DNA of 64,000 bases from Sporomusa sphaeroides DSM 2875 (lineage in GTDB: Bacteria; Bacillota; Negativicutes; Sporomusales; Sporomusaceae), in NCBI RefSeq assembly GCF_001941975.2, contig NZ_CP146991.1, positions 1,970,524-2,034,523 on the forward strand, read 5' to 3'. A model generated the notes under the pieces. The model made no database searches. It saw only the letters and a program-made list of their open reading frames with translations, and was not told the DNA's origin. Shown here one piece after another: positions 17,739-25,391 of this stretch. Position numbers and translations under genes: made by a program. Position 1 is the first letter of the stretch. Every line of letters starts with the position of its first letter.

Positions 17739-18530
17739 ATGGTAACGCTGAGCGAAACAATTAAAGTAGCTATCGCTGACGACAACAAAGAGTTCTCGGA
17801 GATTCTCCAGGAATGTCTTAGCCGAGAGTCTGATATTGAGTTAGTTGGTGTAGCTTATAACGGAGAACAAATGCTATCGATTATTGAAGAAAGATCTCCG
17901 GATGTTATAGTCTTAGACATCATTATGCCACATTTAGACGGGATCGGTGTTTTGGAGCGCATTAACGCTTCAGCTAACAAACGCCCCAAGATCATTATGC
18001 TGACCGCGTTCGGTCAGGAAAGCATTACTCAGCGGGTAGTAGAACTAGGTGCCGATTACTATGTTTTAAAACCTTTCAACATGGACGTGCTTATTAATCG
18101 AATCAGGCAATTAGCCGGAACGGCTGTCACTACCCGTCCGGTTACTGCCGCCGCTACTGTACCGGCAGTTAAGACCCGGCCCATAGATGTAGAGGTTACC
18201 AATATCATCAGAGAAATTGGTATTCCGGCGCATATTAAGGGCTATCAATATCTTCGCGATGCCATTATGATGATCGTCGCTGAGGTAGAATTGTTAGGAG
18301 CTGTCACGAAAGTTCTCTATCCTATGATTGCTGAGAAATACTCTACTACTCCCAGCCGCGTTGAGCGGGCTATCCGCCATGCCATTGAGGTGGCTTGGAA
18401 CCGGGGCAATATTGACATGATTAATAAATTATTTGGTTATACCATTAAGCTTGACAAAGGTAAACCTACCAATTCGGAATTCATGGCGATGATTGCCGAT
18501 AAACTCCGCATGGAAATGAGAGCCAGCTAA
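17739..18530 (+). CDS. spo0A: Stage 0 sporulation protein A, master response regulator
   Basis: Spo0A~P commits the cell to sporulation. The N-terminal receiver domain has the acidic pair in VAIADDN, the phosphoacceptor Asp in [16 protein letters not shown] and the KPF lysine. The C-terminal effector domain shows [14 protein letters not shown] and the recognition-helix region [21 protein letters not shown] 17739 is preceded by GGGAGG at 17727-17732; the in-frame ATG at 17733 abuts that site. About 263 residues, normal. No spoIVB lies upstream, unlike in Bacillus. Confidence 0.97.
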   Translation: MVTLSETIKVAIADDNKEFSEILQECLSRESDIELVGVAYNGEQMLSIIEERSPDVIVLDIIMPHLDGIGVLERINASANKRPKIIMLTAFGQESITQRVVELGADYYVLKPFNMDVLINRIRQLAGTAVTTRPVTAAATVPAVKTRPIDVEVTNIIREIGIPAHIKGYQYLRDAIMMIVAEVELLGAVTKVLYPMIAEKYSTTPSRVERAIRHAIEVAWNRGNIDMINKLFGYTIKLDKGKPTNSEFMAMIADKLRMEMRAS

Positions 18531-18538
18531 GCTGTACA

Positions 18539-18575
18539 AACCCTCTGGACAATTAAGTCAGGAGGGTTTGTTTCG
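18539..18575 (+). terminator. Terminator after spo0A
   Basis: AAACCCTC...GAGGGTTTG stem with an inner paired segment, followed by TTTC. Confidence 0.75.
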
Positions 18576-18577
18576 TC

Positions 18578-18593
18578 TGGCAGGATTTTTGCA
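18578..18593 (+). promoter_or_regulatory. Putative sigma-54 (SigL) promoter upstream of buk
   Basis: TGGCAGG-ATTT-TTGCA matches the -24/-12 consensus TGGCACG-N4-TTGCA with one mismatch and exact spacing. In Firmicutes, operons with ptb/buk and branched-chain keto-acid genes are often SigL/BkdR controlled. The gap to buk is about 215 bases and contains a mobile palindrome. No activator gene is visible nearby. Confidence 0.5.
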
Positions 18594-18634
18594 TCAGGCA
18601 ATGAATAAATACATAACATTGATCAAACAAACTA

Positions 18635-18793
18635 GTGCCTTGTCTCACCTAAAATTTGAGATTAGATAGCAAGGATTTTTTCGTCCTGCTAGGCGGAGGA
18701 GCCGCGCATATCGGACATATGTAAGGCGACGACAACAACGCAGGGCGGAAAAAGACTGCTATATAACCCAAAGAATTAGGTGAGACAAGGTAC
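18635..18793. mobile_element. MITE-like element with 18-bp terminal inverted repeats (family 3 copy 1)
   Basis: Left end GTGCCTTGTCTCACCTAA (18635-18652) and right end TTAGGTGAGACAAGGTAC (18776-18793) are inverted repeats with 17 of 18 positions matching. The 159-bp body is itself palindromic: AGCAAGGATTTTTTCGTCC on the left against GCAGGGCGGAAAAAGACTGCT-like sequence on the right, and it has no reading frame. Its inner part aligns with 56,668-56,765. It lies between the buk promoter candidate and buk. Confidence 0.8.
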
Positions 18794-18810
18794 TCGGATA
18801 TGGAGGCAGT

Positions 18811-19881
18811 ATGAATCAATACAAAATCCTGGCAATTAATCCCGGTTCAACCTCAACAAAAATAGCGGTATATACCAATGAACAAATTGATTTTGAGCAA
18901 GTTATCCGTCATAGTACTACTGAATTGAAAGCCTTTGCCAAAGTCTGTGATCAATATGACTACCGGTTGAAATTAGTAGAAGCGGCTTTGGCGGACAATA
19001 ATATTAAAGTAAGCCACTTGTCGGCTGTTGTTGGACGCGGTGGGCCATTAAAACCGCTTGCCAGCGGGACCTATGCCGTTAATGATGCTATGGCTGAAGA
19101 TTTAATCATAGGAGTACAAACCGAACATGCTTCCAATCTGGGCGGGCTTTTAGCCCGGGGTATAGCCAGCCAGGTACAAATCCCGGCTTTTATTGTTGAT
19201 CCGGTAAGTGTTGATGAATTTGAACCGTTGGCCCGTATTACCGGTTTACCGGAGATTTCCCGCCGCAGTCTGTTCCACGCCCTTAATATGAAAGCCGTAG
19301 CCCATAGAGTTGCCAAGGAAACGGGCAAAGAATACACGGCTCTTACGTTAATCCTGGTTCATCTTGGCGGTGGTATTTCCGTCGGGATACAACGAGGAGG
19401 CAGGATGATTGATGTCAGCAACCCGAATGATTTAGGACCGTTTTCACCAGAACGTGCCGGCAGTTTGCCGTCCTATGGCCTTGTCAATATGTGCTTCTCC
19501 GGCAAGTATAGTCTTGATGACATAAATAAGAAACTGGTTGGACAAGGTGGCCTGGTAGCGCATCTTGGCACCAATGACGGACGGGAAGTAGAAAGCCGTA
19601 TTGCTAACGGTGATACTAAAGCGGCGCTTATTTATGAAGCTATGGCTTACCAGGTGGCAAAAGAAATTGGTGCCATGGCCACAGTGGTAAACGGTGCTCT
19701 GGATGCCATTGTCCTGACCGGCGGTTTGGCCCATTCGACCATGCTTGTAAAAATGATTACCGACCGAGTGAAATTTATCAATCAGGTCTTGGTATATCCG
19801 GGCGAAGATGAGCTTCAGGCATTGGTTGAAGGTGCTTTACGGGTGCTGCGCGGCGAAGAAGCCGCAAAAATATATGAATAA
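18811..19881 (+). CDS. buk: Butyrate kinase
   Basis: Butyrate kinase converts butyryl phosphate and ADP to butyrate and ATP; relatives act on branched-chain acyl phosphates. The 356-residue protein of the acetokinase family has NPGSTSTKIAVY at the N-terminus, VGRGGPLKPLASGTY, HLGGGISVG and GGLAHSTMLV. The length fits Buk (about 355) rather than AckA (about 400). GGAGG precedes the ATG. No ptb gene is adjacent, so the physiological substrate is uncertain. Confidence 0.93.
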   Translation: MNQYKILAINPGSTSTKIAVYTNEQIDFEQVIRHSTTELKAFAKVCDQYDYRLKLVEAALADNNIKVSHLSAVVGRGGPLKPLASGTYAVNDAMAEDLIIGVQTEHASNLGGLLARGIASQVQIPAFIVDPVSVDEFEPLARITGLPEISRRSLFHALNMKAVAHRVAKETGKEYTALTLILVHLGGGISVGIQRGGRMIDVSNPNDLGPFSPERAGSLPSYGLVNMCFSGKYSLDDINKKLVGQGGLVAHLGTNDGREVESRIANGDTKAALIYEAMAYQVAKEIGAMATVVNGALDAIVLTGGLAHSTMLVKMITDRVKFINQVLVYPGEDELQALVEGALRVLRGEEAAKIYE

Positions 19882-19897
19882 CAGGTAAGGAAAAGCG

Positions 19898-20560
19898 ATG
19901 ACAGATAACCGTATCACAATTTTTGTCGGGGAATTTGGCAGCGGCAAGACGGAATTAGCCGTCAATTATGCGCTGGCGCTGAAAGCTAAGGGAATGGATA
20001 CAGCTATTGTCGACATTGATTTGGTAAAACCGTATTTCCGCACCAGGGAAAACCGTGAGCTGCTGGAGCGGAACGGCGTAAGGGTAGTTGCGCCTGAGCC
20101 GCGGCTGTCACATGCCGACTTGCCGGTATTACCCCACAATATACTCGAAGTGCTGTCCCAGACCAATACCCATGTAGTCATGGATGTTGGCGGTGGCGAG
20201 TCGGCCATTGTCTTAGGGCAGCTTAACCGGCATTTTGCTCAATATGCTTACCAGGCTTTGCTGGTTATTAATACCAGACGCCCCTTTACCAGTGATGTTC
20301 AGGGCATTATTCACACCCTGCAACGTATCGAACAAGTTTCACGGCTCAAAATCAGCGGTTTGGTCAGTAATACTAATCTTGGCCCGGAAACAACCCTGGA
20401 ACATGTTTACCAGGGGCTGAGTATTGTTGAACAGGCTGCCCGGCAATTGTCTCTGCCTGTTAATTGGGTAGTGGTTCCCGAATGGCTTGCAGCAACTGCC
20501 AACAGCAAAACACCGCTGTTTGTTTTGACACCTCATACGCATTATCCGTGGATGGAGTAA
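19898..20560 (+). CDS. P-loop nucleotide-binding protein next to buk
   Basis: A 220-residue ATPase of the MinD/CobB type: Walker A-like GEFGSGKTELA (9-19), IVDIDLVKPYFRTRE and VMDVGGGESA, with a C-terminal half rich in beta/alpha units. I know such proteins as uncharacterised neighbours of buk and 2-oxoacid oxidoreductase genes in anaerobic Firmicutes. It starts 16 bases after buk and shares its terminator, so it belongs to the buk transcript. Function unknown. Confidence 0.7.
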   Translation: MTDNRITIFVGEFGSGKTELAVNYALALKAKGMDTAIVDIDLVKPYFRTRENRELLERNGVRVVAPEPRLSHADLPVLPHNILEVLSQTNTHVVMDVGGGESAIVLGQLNRHFAQYAYQALLVINTRRPFTSDVQGIIHTLQRIEQVSRLKISGLVSNTNLGPETTLEHVYQGLSIVEQAARQLSLPVNWVVVPEWLAATANSKTPLFVLTPHTHYPWME

Positions 20561-20565
20561 AGGTA

Positions 20566-20606
20566 AAAACGGGAAAACCGTGGCTTTGCCCACGGTTTTC
20601 CGTTTA
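20566..20606. terminator. Bidirectional terminator between the NTPase gene and mciZ-like gene
   Basis: CGGGAAAACCGTGG and CCCACGGTTTTCCG form a long stem flanked by AAAA on the left and TTTA on the right, so it can stop transcripts from both convergent genes. It overlaps the last codons of the minus-strand small gene. Confidence 0.8.
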
Positions 20607-20729
20607 CTGCCTGGTTTTGGTAATGACTTCGTGCAGCGTACTATAGTTTTTGCTTAATCTTTGTAATTCTTTCAGTAAATCTTTAATTTTACCGCTAAAA
20701 TACAGGCCATTATTGGCAATTACTTTCAT
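20604..20729 (-). CDS. mciZ: Probable MciZ-like FtsZ inhibitor peptide (41 residues)
   Basis: A 41-codon gene on the minus strand starts MKVIANNGLYFSGKIKDLL and ends KNYSTLHEVITKTRQ. It resembles B. subtilis MciZ, a 40-residue mother-cell peptide that caps FtsZ filaments: MKV start, G-(V/L)-x-x-x-GK at the same place, then an amphipathic helix. In B. subtilis mciZ also lies beside nudF, as here. GGGGG stands nine bases before the ATG and a sigma-E-like promoter precedes it. Homology is by eye and short, so the call needs a profile search. Confidence 0.6.
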   Translation of the reverse strand: MKVIANNGLYFSGKIKDLLKELQRLSKNYSTLHEVITKTRQ

Positions 20730-20751
20730 TGGGACATTCCCCCTTATGAGG

Positions 20752-20780
20752 AATATATGATAAGGCTTGGTAACATATAC
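20752..20780 (-). promoter_or_regulatory. Putative sigma-E promoter of the mciZ-like gene
   Basis: On the minus strand GTATATG (20780-20774), a 14-base spacer and CATATATT (20759-20752) resemble the sigma-E consensus (KmATATT-N14-CATAcAnT). The leader would be only about 16 bases. Confidence 0.5.
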
Positions 20781-20803
20781 CATAAAAACTTGGAGGTAAT
20801 TCT

Positions 20804-21343
20804 ATGCCGCATACCGAAATTGATTTATATGAAAAGCCGGTAAGCTCAAATCGTTTATTTGAAGGTAAAATCATTAATTTAAGACAGGATGAGGTTATGC
20901 TTCCCAATGGACGTACCGTAACACGGGAAGTAGTGGAACATCCCGGCGCTGTTGCTGTTGTGCCGATAACCAAAACGGGGCAGGTTGTTTTAGTCCGTCA
21001 GTTCCGGCATCCTGTCGGCCGGATCATTCTGGAAGTTCCTGCAGGCAAGCTCGACAGAAACGAAAAACCGGAAGACTGCGCTCTGCGGGAGCTGGCTGAA
21101 GAAACCGGCTTTGTTGCCAACAAACTGCACAAACTGACATCCATGTACACAACCCCCGGATTTTCCAATGAAGTGATTCACCTGTATCTGGCTGAAGATC
21201 TGGTGGAATCCGACCAGCGGCCTGATGAAGATGAATTTATCAAAACCGAACAGTATACTCCTGAACAAATCCGTCAAATGATTAGAAGTGGTGAAATTTG
21301 TGATGCCAAAAGTTTGGTGGCACTGTGTCTGGCTGGGATCTAG
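20804..21343 (+). CDS. nudF: ADP-ribose pyrophosphatase (Nudix)
   Basis: NudF-type enzymes hydrolyse ADP-ribose to AMP and ribose 5-phosphate. The 179-residue protein has QFRHPVGR, an upstream substrate-binding element typical of ADP-ribose Nudix proteins, and the Nudix box GKLDRNEKPEDCALRELAEE with catalytic glutamates, continuing ETGF. TTGGAGGTAATTCT precedes the ATG. It starts three bases before the next gene's operon partner begins, with stop TAG at 21343. Confidence 0.92.
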   Translation: MPHTEIDLYEKPVSSNRLFEGKIINLRQDEVMLPNGRTVTREVVEHPGAVAVVPITKTGQVVLVRQFRHPVGRIILEVPAGKLDRNEKPEDCALRELAEETGFVANKLHKLTSMYTTPGFSNEVIHLYLAEDLVESDQRPDEDEFIKTEQYTPEQIRQMIRSGEICDAKSLVALCLAGI

Positions 21344-21346
21344 ACC

Positions 21347-22540
21347 ATGCTAAATCAATATTTTGCTGATCTGCACATTCATGTCGGCATGAGTGAAAGC
21401 GGCAAATGGGTAAAAATTCCTACTTCCCGCCGGTTAACTGTGCGGGAAATTTTAAGTGAGGCTGCCAACCGCAAAGGTATGGATATTGTCGGTATCGTTG
21501 ATGCGTTATCACCATTGGTGCTGGCCGATATTAAACAGCTTGTGTCAGAAGGTTTGCTTATGCCGGTTAATAGCGGCGGGTATATCTATAAGGAGCATAT
21601 GCTGCTGGTGCTTGGCGCGGAAATCGAGACACGGGAGCCCAATGGCGGTTTGGCACATACCCTGGTTTTTGTTCCCGATATTGAGACAATGGCGGCGTTT
21701 TCCAACTATATGTGCCGGTTTATCCGCAATATCAATCTTAGTTCGCAGAACGCCCACATGCCATTGAACCAGCTTATTACTATTGCCGGCAATTTTGACG
21801 CGCTCATTGTGCCGGCCCACGTTTTTACGCCACATAAAAGTTTGTATGGCGTGTGCTGTGATAAGTTGTCTCACATTCTCGGCGATAAAGAACTGAATCA
21901 ACTGGCGGCAATTGAGCTGGGGCTCAGCTCTGACAGCGATATGGCAGATAGAATTGGTGAATTGAGTGAGTATACCTTCATTACTAACTCAGATGCCCAT
22001 TCATTAGATAAAATTGCCCGGGAGTATAACATCTTTGGCATGGAAGCCTTGTCTTTTGCTGAAATAGCCAAAACCTTAGCCCGCAGCGGTGGCCGGCAGG
22101 TAACAGCCAACTATGGCCTTGATCCCAGACTGGGGAAATACCATCACACCTTTTGTTCCAACTGCGCTTTTACTGATACTTACGGCTTGACAGGCAACTG
22201 CTGTCCGCAATGCGGCGGCAGCAGCCTGGTAAAGGGTGTGTTTGACCGGATCAACGAAATAGCTGATTATCCTGAACCCCGCCATCCCGCTTACCGTCCC
22301 CGCTATTGTTATCAAATTCCTTTGGAATTTATTCCTGGCCTGGGGAAGAAAAATATGGCTAACTTGCTGGAAGCCTTTGATACAGAGATGAATATTCTGC
22401 ATTACGTCACCTATGATGCTTTGGCCCAAGTGGCGGGCAGTAAAATCGCCGATTTTATTATCTGCGCCCGTACAGGAGCGGCGGCCATCACTGCCGGTGG
22501 CGGCGGAATCTATGGGCGGATGGTTAAGACCGATGGTTAA
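21347..22540 (+). CDS. yqxK: EndoQ-like PHP endonuclease (YqxK family)
   Basis: EndoQ nicks DNA 5' of deaminated bases (hypoxanthine, uracil); B. subtilis YqxK is a homologue. The 397-residue protein has PHP motifs DLHIHVG (9-15), GAEIETREPNGG and TNSDAHSLDKIARE, a zinc-finger-like CSNC...CCPQC (about 271-289), and a C-terminal helix-hairpin-helix-like IPGLGKKNMANLLEAF. It begins three bases after nudF, the same neighbour as in Bacillus. Confidence 0.85.
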   Translation: MLNQYFADLHIHVGMSESGKWVKIPTSRRLTVREILSEAANRKGMDIVGIVDALSPLVLADIKQLVSEGLLMPVNSGGYIYKEHMLLVLGAEIETREPNGGLAHTLVFVPDIETMAAFSNYMCRFIRNINLSSQNAHMPLNQLITIAGNFDALIVPAHVFTPHKSLYGVCCDKLSHILGDKELNQLAAIELGLSSDSDMADRIGELSEYTFITNSDAHSLDKIAREYNIFGMEALSFAEIAKTLARSGGRQVTANYGLDPRLGKYHHTFCSNCAFTDTYGLTGNCCPQCGGSSLVKGVFDRINEIADYPEPRHPAYRPRYCYQIPLEFIPGLGKKNMANLLEAFDTEMNILHYVTYDALAQVAGSKIADFIICARTGAAAITAGGGGIYGRMVKTDG

Positions 22541-22558
22541 AATGTAGTGGACAAAAAG

Positions 22559-22587
22559 GTCTAAACAGTTTTAGCAGAACATATATT
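22559..22587 (+). promoter_or_regulatory. Putative sigma-E promoter of spoIIM
   Basis: GTCTAAA (22559-22565), 14 bases, CATATATT (22580-22587). The -10 is identical to that before the mciZ-like gene; the -35 is weaker. B. subtilis spoIIM is sigma-E dependent. Confidence 0.4.
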
Positions 22588-22681
22588 GTAGCAGTACTAG
22601 CAGCCCACCAAGCCCAAATCCGCAGTGTTCTTTCATCCTACGGTTTTAGACTTGGCAGGCTGCTGGCAGGGAGGTACATGC

Positions 22682-23317
22682 ATGCTAAAACTGCTTCGCA
22701 AGAATGCTGTCGAGTATATCCGTGCGAATATTGTCGCCTATTTTTTCATGATTCTCATATTTATTATTGGCATAGTTATTGGTGCAATGGCAGTAAAGAC
22801 ACTGCCTGATGAACAAAAAACTGAACTCATCGGTTATTTGCAGGTATTTTTTCAGGGCTTAACCGGGCAGCAGGAAGGAATAAGTGACACCCATTCCTTA
22901 TTAACCAGTGTAATGTTTAATAATATCAAAATGATTGGCATCATGTGGCTGCTGGGTTTTACTATTGTCGGGATACCTTTTGTGCTGTTTTTGGTTTGCT
23001 TGCGAGGGTTCGTCATTGGTTTTACGGTTGGTTTTTTAGTCAATGAATATATAATGAAAGGTTTGCTGTTTGCTCTTGTTTCCGTTTTACCGCATAATTT
23101 TCTGGCTGTACCTGCCATTTTGGCCACCGGTGTGGCGGCGACAAGTTTTTCCCTGATGTTAGTGCGACGCAAGAATAAAGAGAATTTATTTTATAACTCG
23201 ATTTCTTACTCGGTATTTTGCTTAATCATGCTGGTGCTCATGTTGGGTGCAACCTTGATAGAAGTATACATTTCACCGGTATTTATGAAAACCGCGGCAC
23301 AAATCATTATTAATTAG
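22682..23317 (+). CDS. spoIIM: Stage II sporulation protein M
   Basis: SpoIIM is a membrane part of the SpoIIDMP peptidoglycan-degrading complex that drives engulfment. The 211-residue protein has several hydrophobic helices, e.g. VAYFFMILIFIIGIVIGAMA, GIMWLLGFTIVGIPFVLFLV and GFVIGFTVGFLV, in the SpoIIM pattern. ATG 22682 follows AGGGAGG (22668-22674); an upstream in-frame TTG would add 19 unsupported residues. It is the last gene before the integrated element. Confidence 0.93.
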   Translation: MLKLLRKNAVEYIRANIVAYFFMILIFIIGIVIGAMAVKTLPDEQKTELIGYLQVFFQGLTGQQEGISDTHSLLTSVMFNNIKMIGIMWLLGFTIVGIPFVLFLVCLRGFVIGFTVGFLVNEYIMKGLLFALVSVLPHNFLAVPAILATGVAATSFSLMLVRRKNKENLFYNSISYSVFCLIMLVLMLGATLIEVYISPVFMKTAAQIIIN

Positions 23318-23357
23318 CAAAGGCTGCATAGTAGTAGGCTATGCAGCCTTTGTCAAT
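23318..23357 (+). terminator. Terminator after spoIIM
   Basis: CAAAGGCTGCATAG / CTATGCAGCCTTTG, a perfect 14-bp stem with a 7-base loop. The following sequence is only moderately T-rich. Confidence 0.8.
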
Positions 23358-23368
23358 TTATTTATATG

Positions 23369-23470
23369 TCAACACAAGACCCGGCGCGGGTGGCTGTCAT
23401 ACGACGGGCGCTTAACCTCTGCTTATGTATAACAGCCACCCGCGCTTCAGGAATATTGTCAGATGAAAGG
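23369..23470. repeat. Palindromic intergenic element, family 1 copy 1
   Basis: GCGCGGGTGGCTGT (23384-23397) pairs perfectly with ACAGCCACCCGCGC (23432-23445). The whole stretch, including AGACCCGGCGCGGG at its start and ATTGTCAGATGA near the end, aligns with 45,619-45,715. It has no credible gene. Confidence 0.8.
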
Positions 23471-23584
23471 ACTGTGCCTGCGGTTTCTTTTACCCTGACA
23501 GGCAATATACCTTTTTCAAAAACAGGAATAAGGATGCTATTTGAATTTTTAAAATAAGAATAAACCTACTATGTGATGAATAAG

Positions 23585-23601
23585 TATGATATTAAGTTAA
23601 G
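23585..23601 (+). repeat. attL candidate (17-bp direct repeat)
   Basis: TATGATATTAAGTTAAG, identical to 38731-38747. It lies in the intergenic space beyond the spoIIM terminator and is the outermost repeat of the island. Confidence 0.75.
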
Positions 23602-23677
23602 TTTTCCTGCCTATAATCCTGTAGAACGTTGATTTTACTGGGCATATAGGCTTTTTCTTTTTGCTCTGGGCGGGGTG

Positions 23678-23698
23678 GTATTACAATAAATATTACAA
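23678..23698 (+). repeat. Sub-terminal 21-bp direct repeat, left copy
   Basis: Identical to 38614-38634. It contains ATTACAA twice in the same direction, 12 bases apart, the layout of arm-type integrase-binding sites. It could alternatively be the true crossover site, in which case the island is 23.68-38.63 kb. Confidence 0.65.
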
Positions 23699-23765
23699 CG
23701 GGGCTGATTTAGGGGTGTTTTTGGTGCTTATAAATAGGGGTAAATATAAAAAAATAGAAAGGGTA

Positions 23766-23794
23766 TTGATTTTGGAATGCAAATAGGATAATAT
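23766..23794 (+). promoter_or_regulatory. Sigma-A-like promoter at the left end of the island
   Basis: TTGATT (23766-23771), 17 bases, TAATAT (23789-23794), upstream of the gene at 23842. Confidence 0.6.
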
Positions 23795-23841
23795 AAAAAT
23801 AAATTAACCACTTAGATGGTCAGTTTAAAGGTGGGATACTA

Positions 23842-24477
23842 ATGAGTCCTGATGAATTAATTTACAGACTTCAAAAAATAGAGGTTACTTTGTCCAGAAC
23901 AACCCTAAATCGATATGAGCGTGATGGGTTAATAGCTACACCTAAACGTGGAGGATATGGAAGAGGGGGAGGGCGCTGGACGGAATATCCTACGGGAACA
24001 ATAATTGAGGTCGCTACTGCATGGGCTATGCTGGGAGGAAATACATTTGCTTCGCCTGATGGGCAAAAACTTAGGTTTTCGCCTAACATCGTTGGTTTTG
24101 CTAGAAGAGAAGCTATTCAGGAGATTAGCGACTTTATCCCACCAGCAAGCTTTTTGTTCGGACTTTTACCCAGTGATATCATGGATACTAAAACTGAAAG
24201 AATCGCCAGAGAAAAAGAACTTTTCGAAAAATATGAAGAGTATAAAAAGAGCCAAGAATATCAAGATTCTTTATTGAATGCTGGCGATGAAAGTGAGAAG
24301 TTAGTAAGGTATGAATATAGTCTAAGAGGTATTACCATTCCAGATTATTTACCTGCTACGCTATTAAACTGTAATTATGGTAAAATAACTTCCGCTTTTC
24401 AAAAGTTGGCAGTGGCTATTTATTTGGATACATATTTGACATTTTTTATGCGGTTAGATAAGTGCAAAGCTTTATAG
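23842..24477 (+). CDS. MerR-like DNA-binding protein of the island
   Basis: A 211-residue protein whose N-terminus (LIYRLQKIEVTLSRTTLNRY, then ERDGLIATP and a Gly-rich turn) looks like a MerR/excisionase winged helix. The rest is a charged helical region (KELFEKYEEYKKSQEYQDS) without a recognised domain. AAAGGTGGG lies before the ATG. First gene of the element; a regulatory role is inferred from the helix-turn-helix only. Confidence 0.55.
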   Translation: MSPDELIYRLQKIEVTLSRTTLNRYERDGLIATPKRGGYGRGGGRWTEYPTGTIIEVATAWAMLGGNTFASPDGQKLRFSPNIVGFARREAIQEISDFIPPASFLFGLLPSDIMDTKTERIAREKELFEKYEEYKKSQEYQDSLLNAGDESEKLVRYEYSLRGITIPDYLPATLLNCNYGKITSAFQKLAVAIYLDTYLTFFMRLDKCKAL

Positions 24478-24595
24478 TTTTGTATAGAATAAAGATGTAC
24501 TAATCATGGTAAGTGTAAGTTCAAGGTGTTGATAACAGATAGACCGTGTGATACGCTAAATAATAGATAAAAAAATATGGACAGAGGAGGATAGC

Positions 24596-24784
24596 ATGTT
24601 GAAACAAAAACTCTATGAATTACCGGAGATGCTTAAAATTATTCCTATGAGCCGCGCGGGAATTTATTCGGCTGCTAAGAAAGGGGATATTCCTACTGTG
24701 AAGGTAGGACGCCGTATATTTGTTCCTGGCTGGTTTGTTGCTGAGATTCTCGATAAACCAGTTGATAATGGTAAGGGAGCTTAG
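24596..24784 (+). CDS. Excisionase-like helix-turn-helix protein, 62 residues
   Basis: The whole protein is one winged-helix of the AlpA/Xis (HTH_17) type: LYELPEMLKIIPMSRAGIYS, then KKGDIPTVKVGRRIFVPGW. Such proteins direct element excision or regulate transcription. GAGGAGGATAGC precedes the ATG. It forms a pair with the 38-codon gene three bases downstream. Confidence 0.7.
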   Translation: MLKQKLYELPEMLKIIPMSRAGIYSAAKKGDIPTVKVGRRIFVPGWFVAEILDKPVDNGKGA

Positions 24785-24787
24785 AAC

Positions 24788-24904
24788 ATGAAGAAACCAG
24801 ATAAAAAACAGCCAACCTGCATACCAAAGTCTGAGCGGGAAACCATTATTAGGATATTGCCAAACGGCAAACCTAAACGATGCCGAGTAAGGAAAACAGC
24901 ATAG
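24788..24904 (+). CDS. Small basic protein, 38 residues
   Basis: Starts three bases after the excisionase-like gene, with GGGAG upstream. The product begins MKKPDKKQPTCIPKSERE and ends in a Lys/Arg-rich tail (PNGKPKRCRVRKTA). I do not know its function; the basic character fits a nucleic-acid-associated peptide. It is followed by a terminator. Confidence 0.5.
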   Translation: MKKPDKKQPTCIPKSERETIIRILPNGKPKRCRVRKTA

Positions 24905-24929
24905 CAGCCGGATTGTGTGCGTGATATTA

Positions 24930-24995
24930 AAGCCTGCCGGAATAGTTGATAAAAGGTTAATGCCTTTGTTGCTATTCTTGCAGGCTTTTAATTTT
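24930..24995 (+). terminator. Terminator in the left part of the island
   Basis: AAGCCTGC...GAATAG pairs with CTATTC...GCAGGCTT around a long loop; TTTTAATTTTT follows. Confidence 0.6.
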
Positions 24996-25018
24996 TAGAA
25001 AAGAGAGGGGATTTACTT

Positions 25019-25291
25019 ATGAAAACTACACAAAAATTATTTACCTTGGATGCTGAGAAAGGAACCATAATTGAGCTTTCGATAGAGCAAGTAAAAGAAA
25101 TTGTTGCCCGAAATGAGAAGCAGGATATAACAAAAAAAGCATATAGCCCAGAAGAAGCCAGAAAGATTATTGGTCTTGGACGTAATACCTTCATGGAGCT
25201 TTTACACAGCGGCAAAATTAAGGGAATTAAAGCCGGTGCTAAATGGCTTGTTCCGAATTGGGCTATTGACGAATTTTTGCAAGCCAAATAA
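25019..25291 (+). CDS. Second excisionase-like helix-turn-helix protein, 90 residues
   Basis: After a 40-residue lead the protein has YSPEEARKIIGLGRNTFMEL, LLHSGKIKGIKAGAKWLVPN and WAIDEFL, an HTH_17/excisionase winged helix. AGAGAGGGG is present upstream of ATG 25019. It is separate from the first such protein (24596), so the element has at least two DNA-binding proteins of this type on its left side and a third at 31918. Confidence 0.7.
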   Translation: MKTTQKLFTLDAEKGTIIELSIEQVKEIVARNEKQDITKKAYSPEEARKIIGLGRNTFMELLHSGKIKGIKAGAKWLVPNWAIDEFLQAK

Positions 25292-25391
25292 AGAAAATCC
25301 CGCCCGGGCGAGGGCGAGACATGGCGGTGATTTGATGATTTACCCAAATTATAGCAGTAATTTAGCATGGCAGCAATGGCGGTGTTAGGAA

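Noticed and set aside
23366-23557. Frame of 63 codons after spoIIM
   Set aside because: Same palindrome family; coding is not conserved between copies.
25335-25388. 17-codon frame before the replication gene
   Set aside because: Could be a leader peptide, but nothing beyond an ATG supports it.
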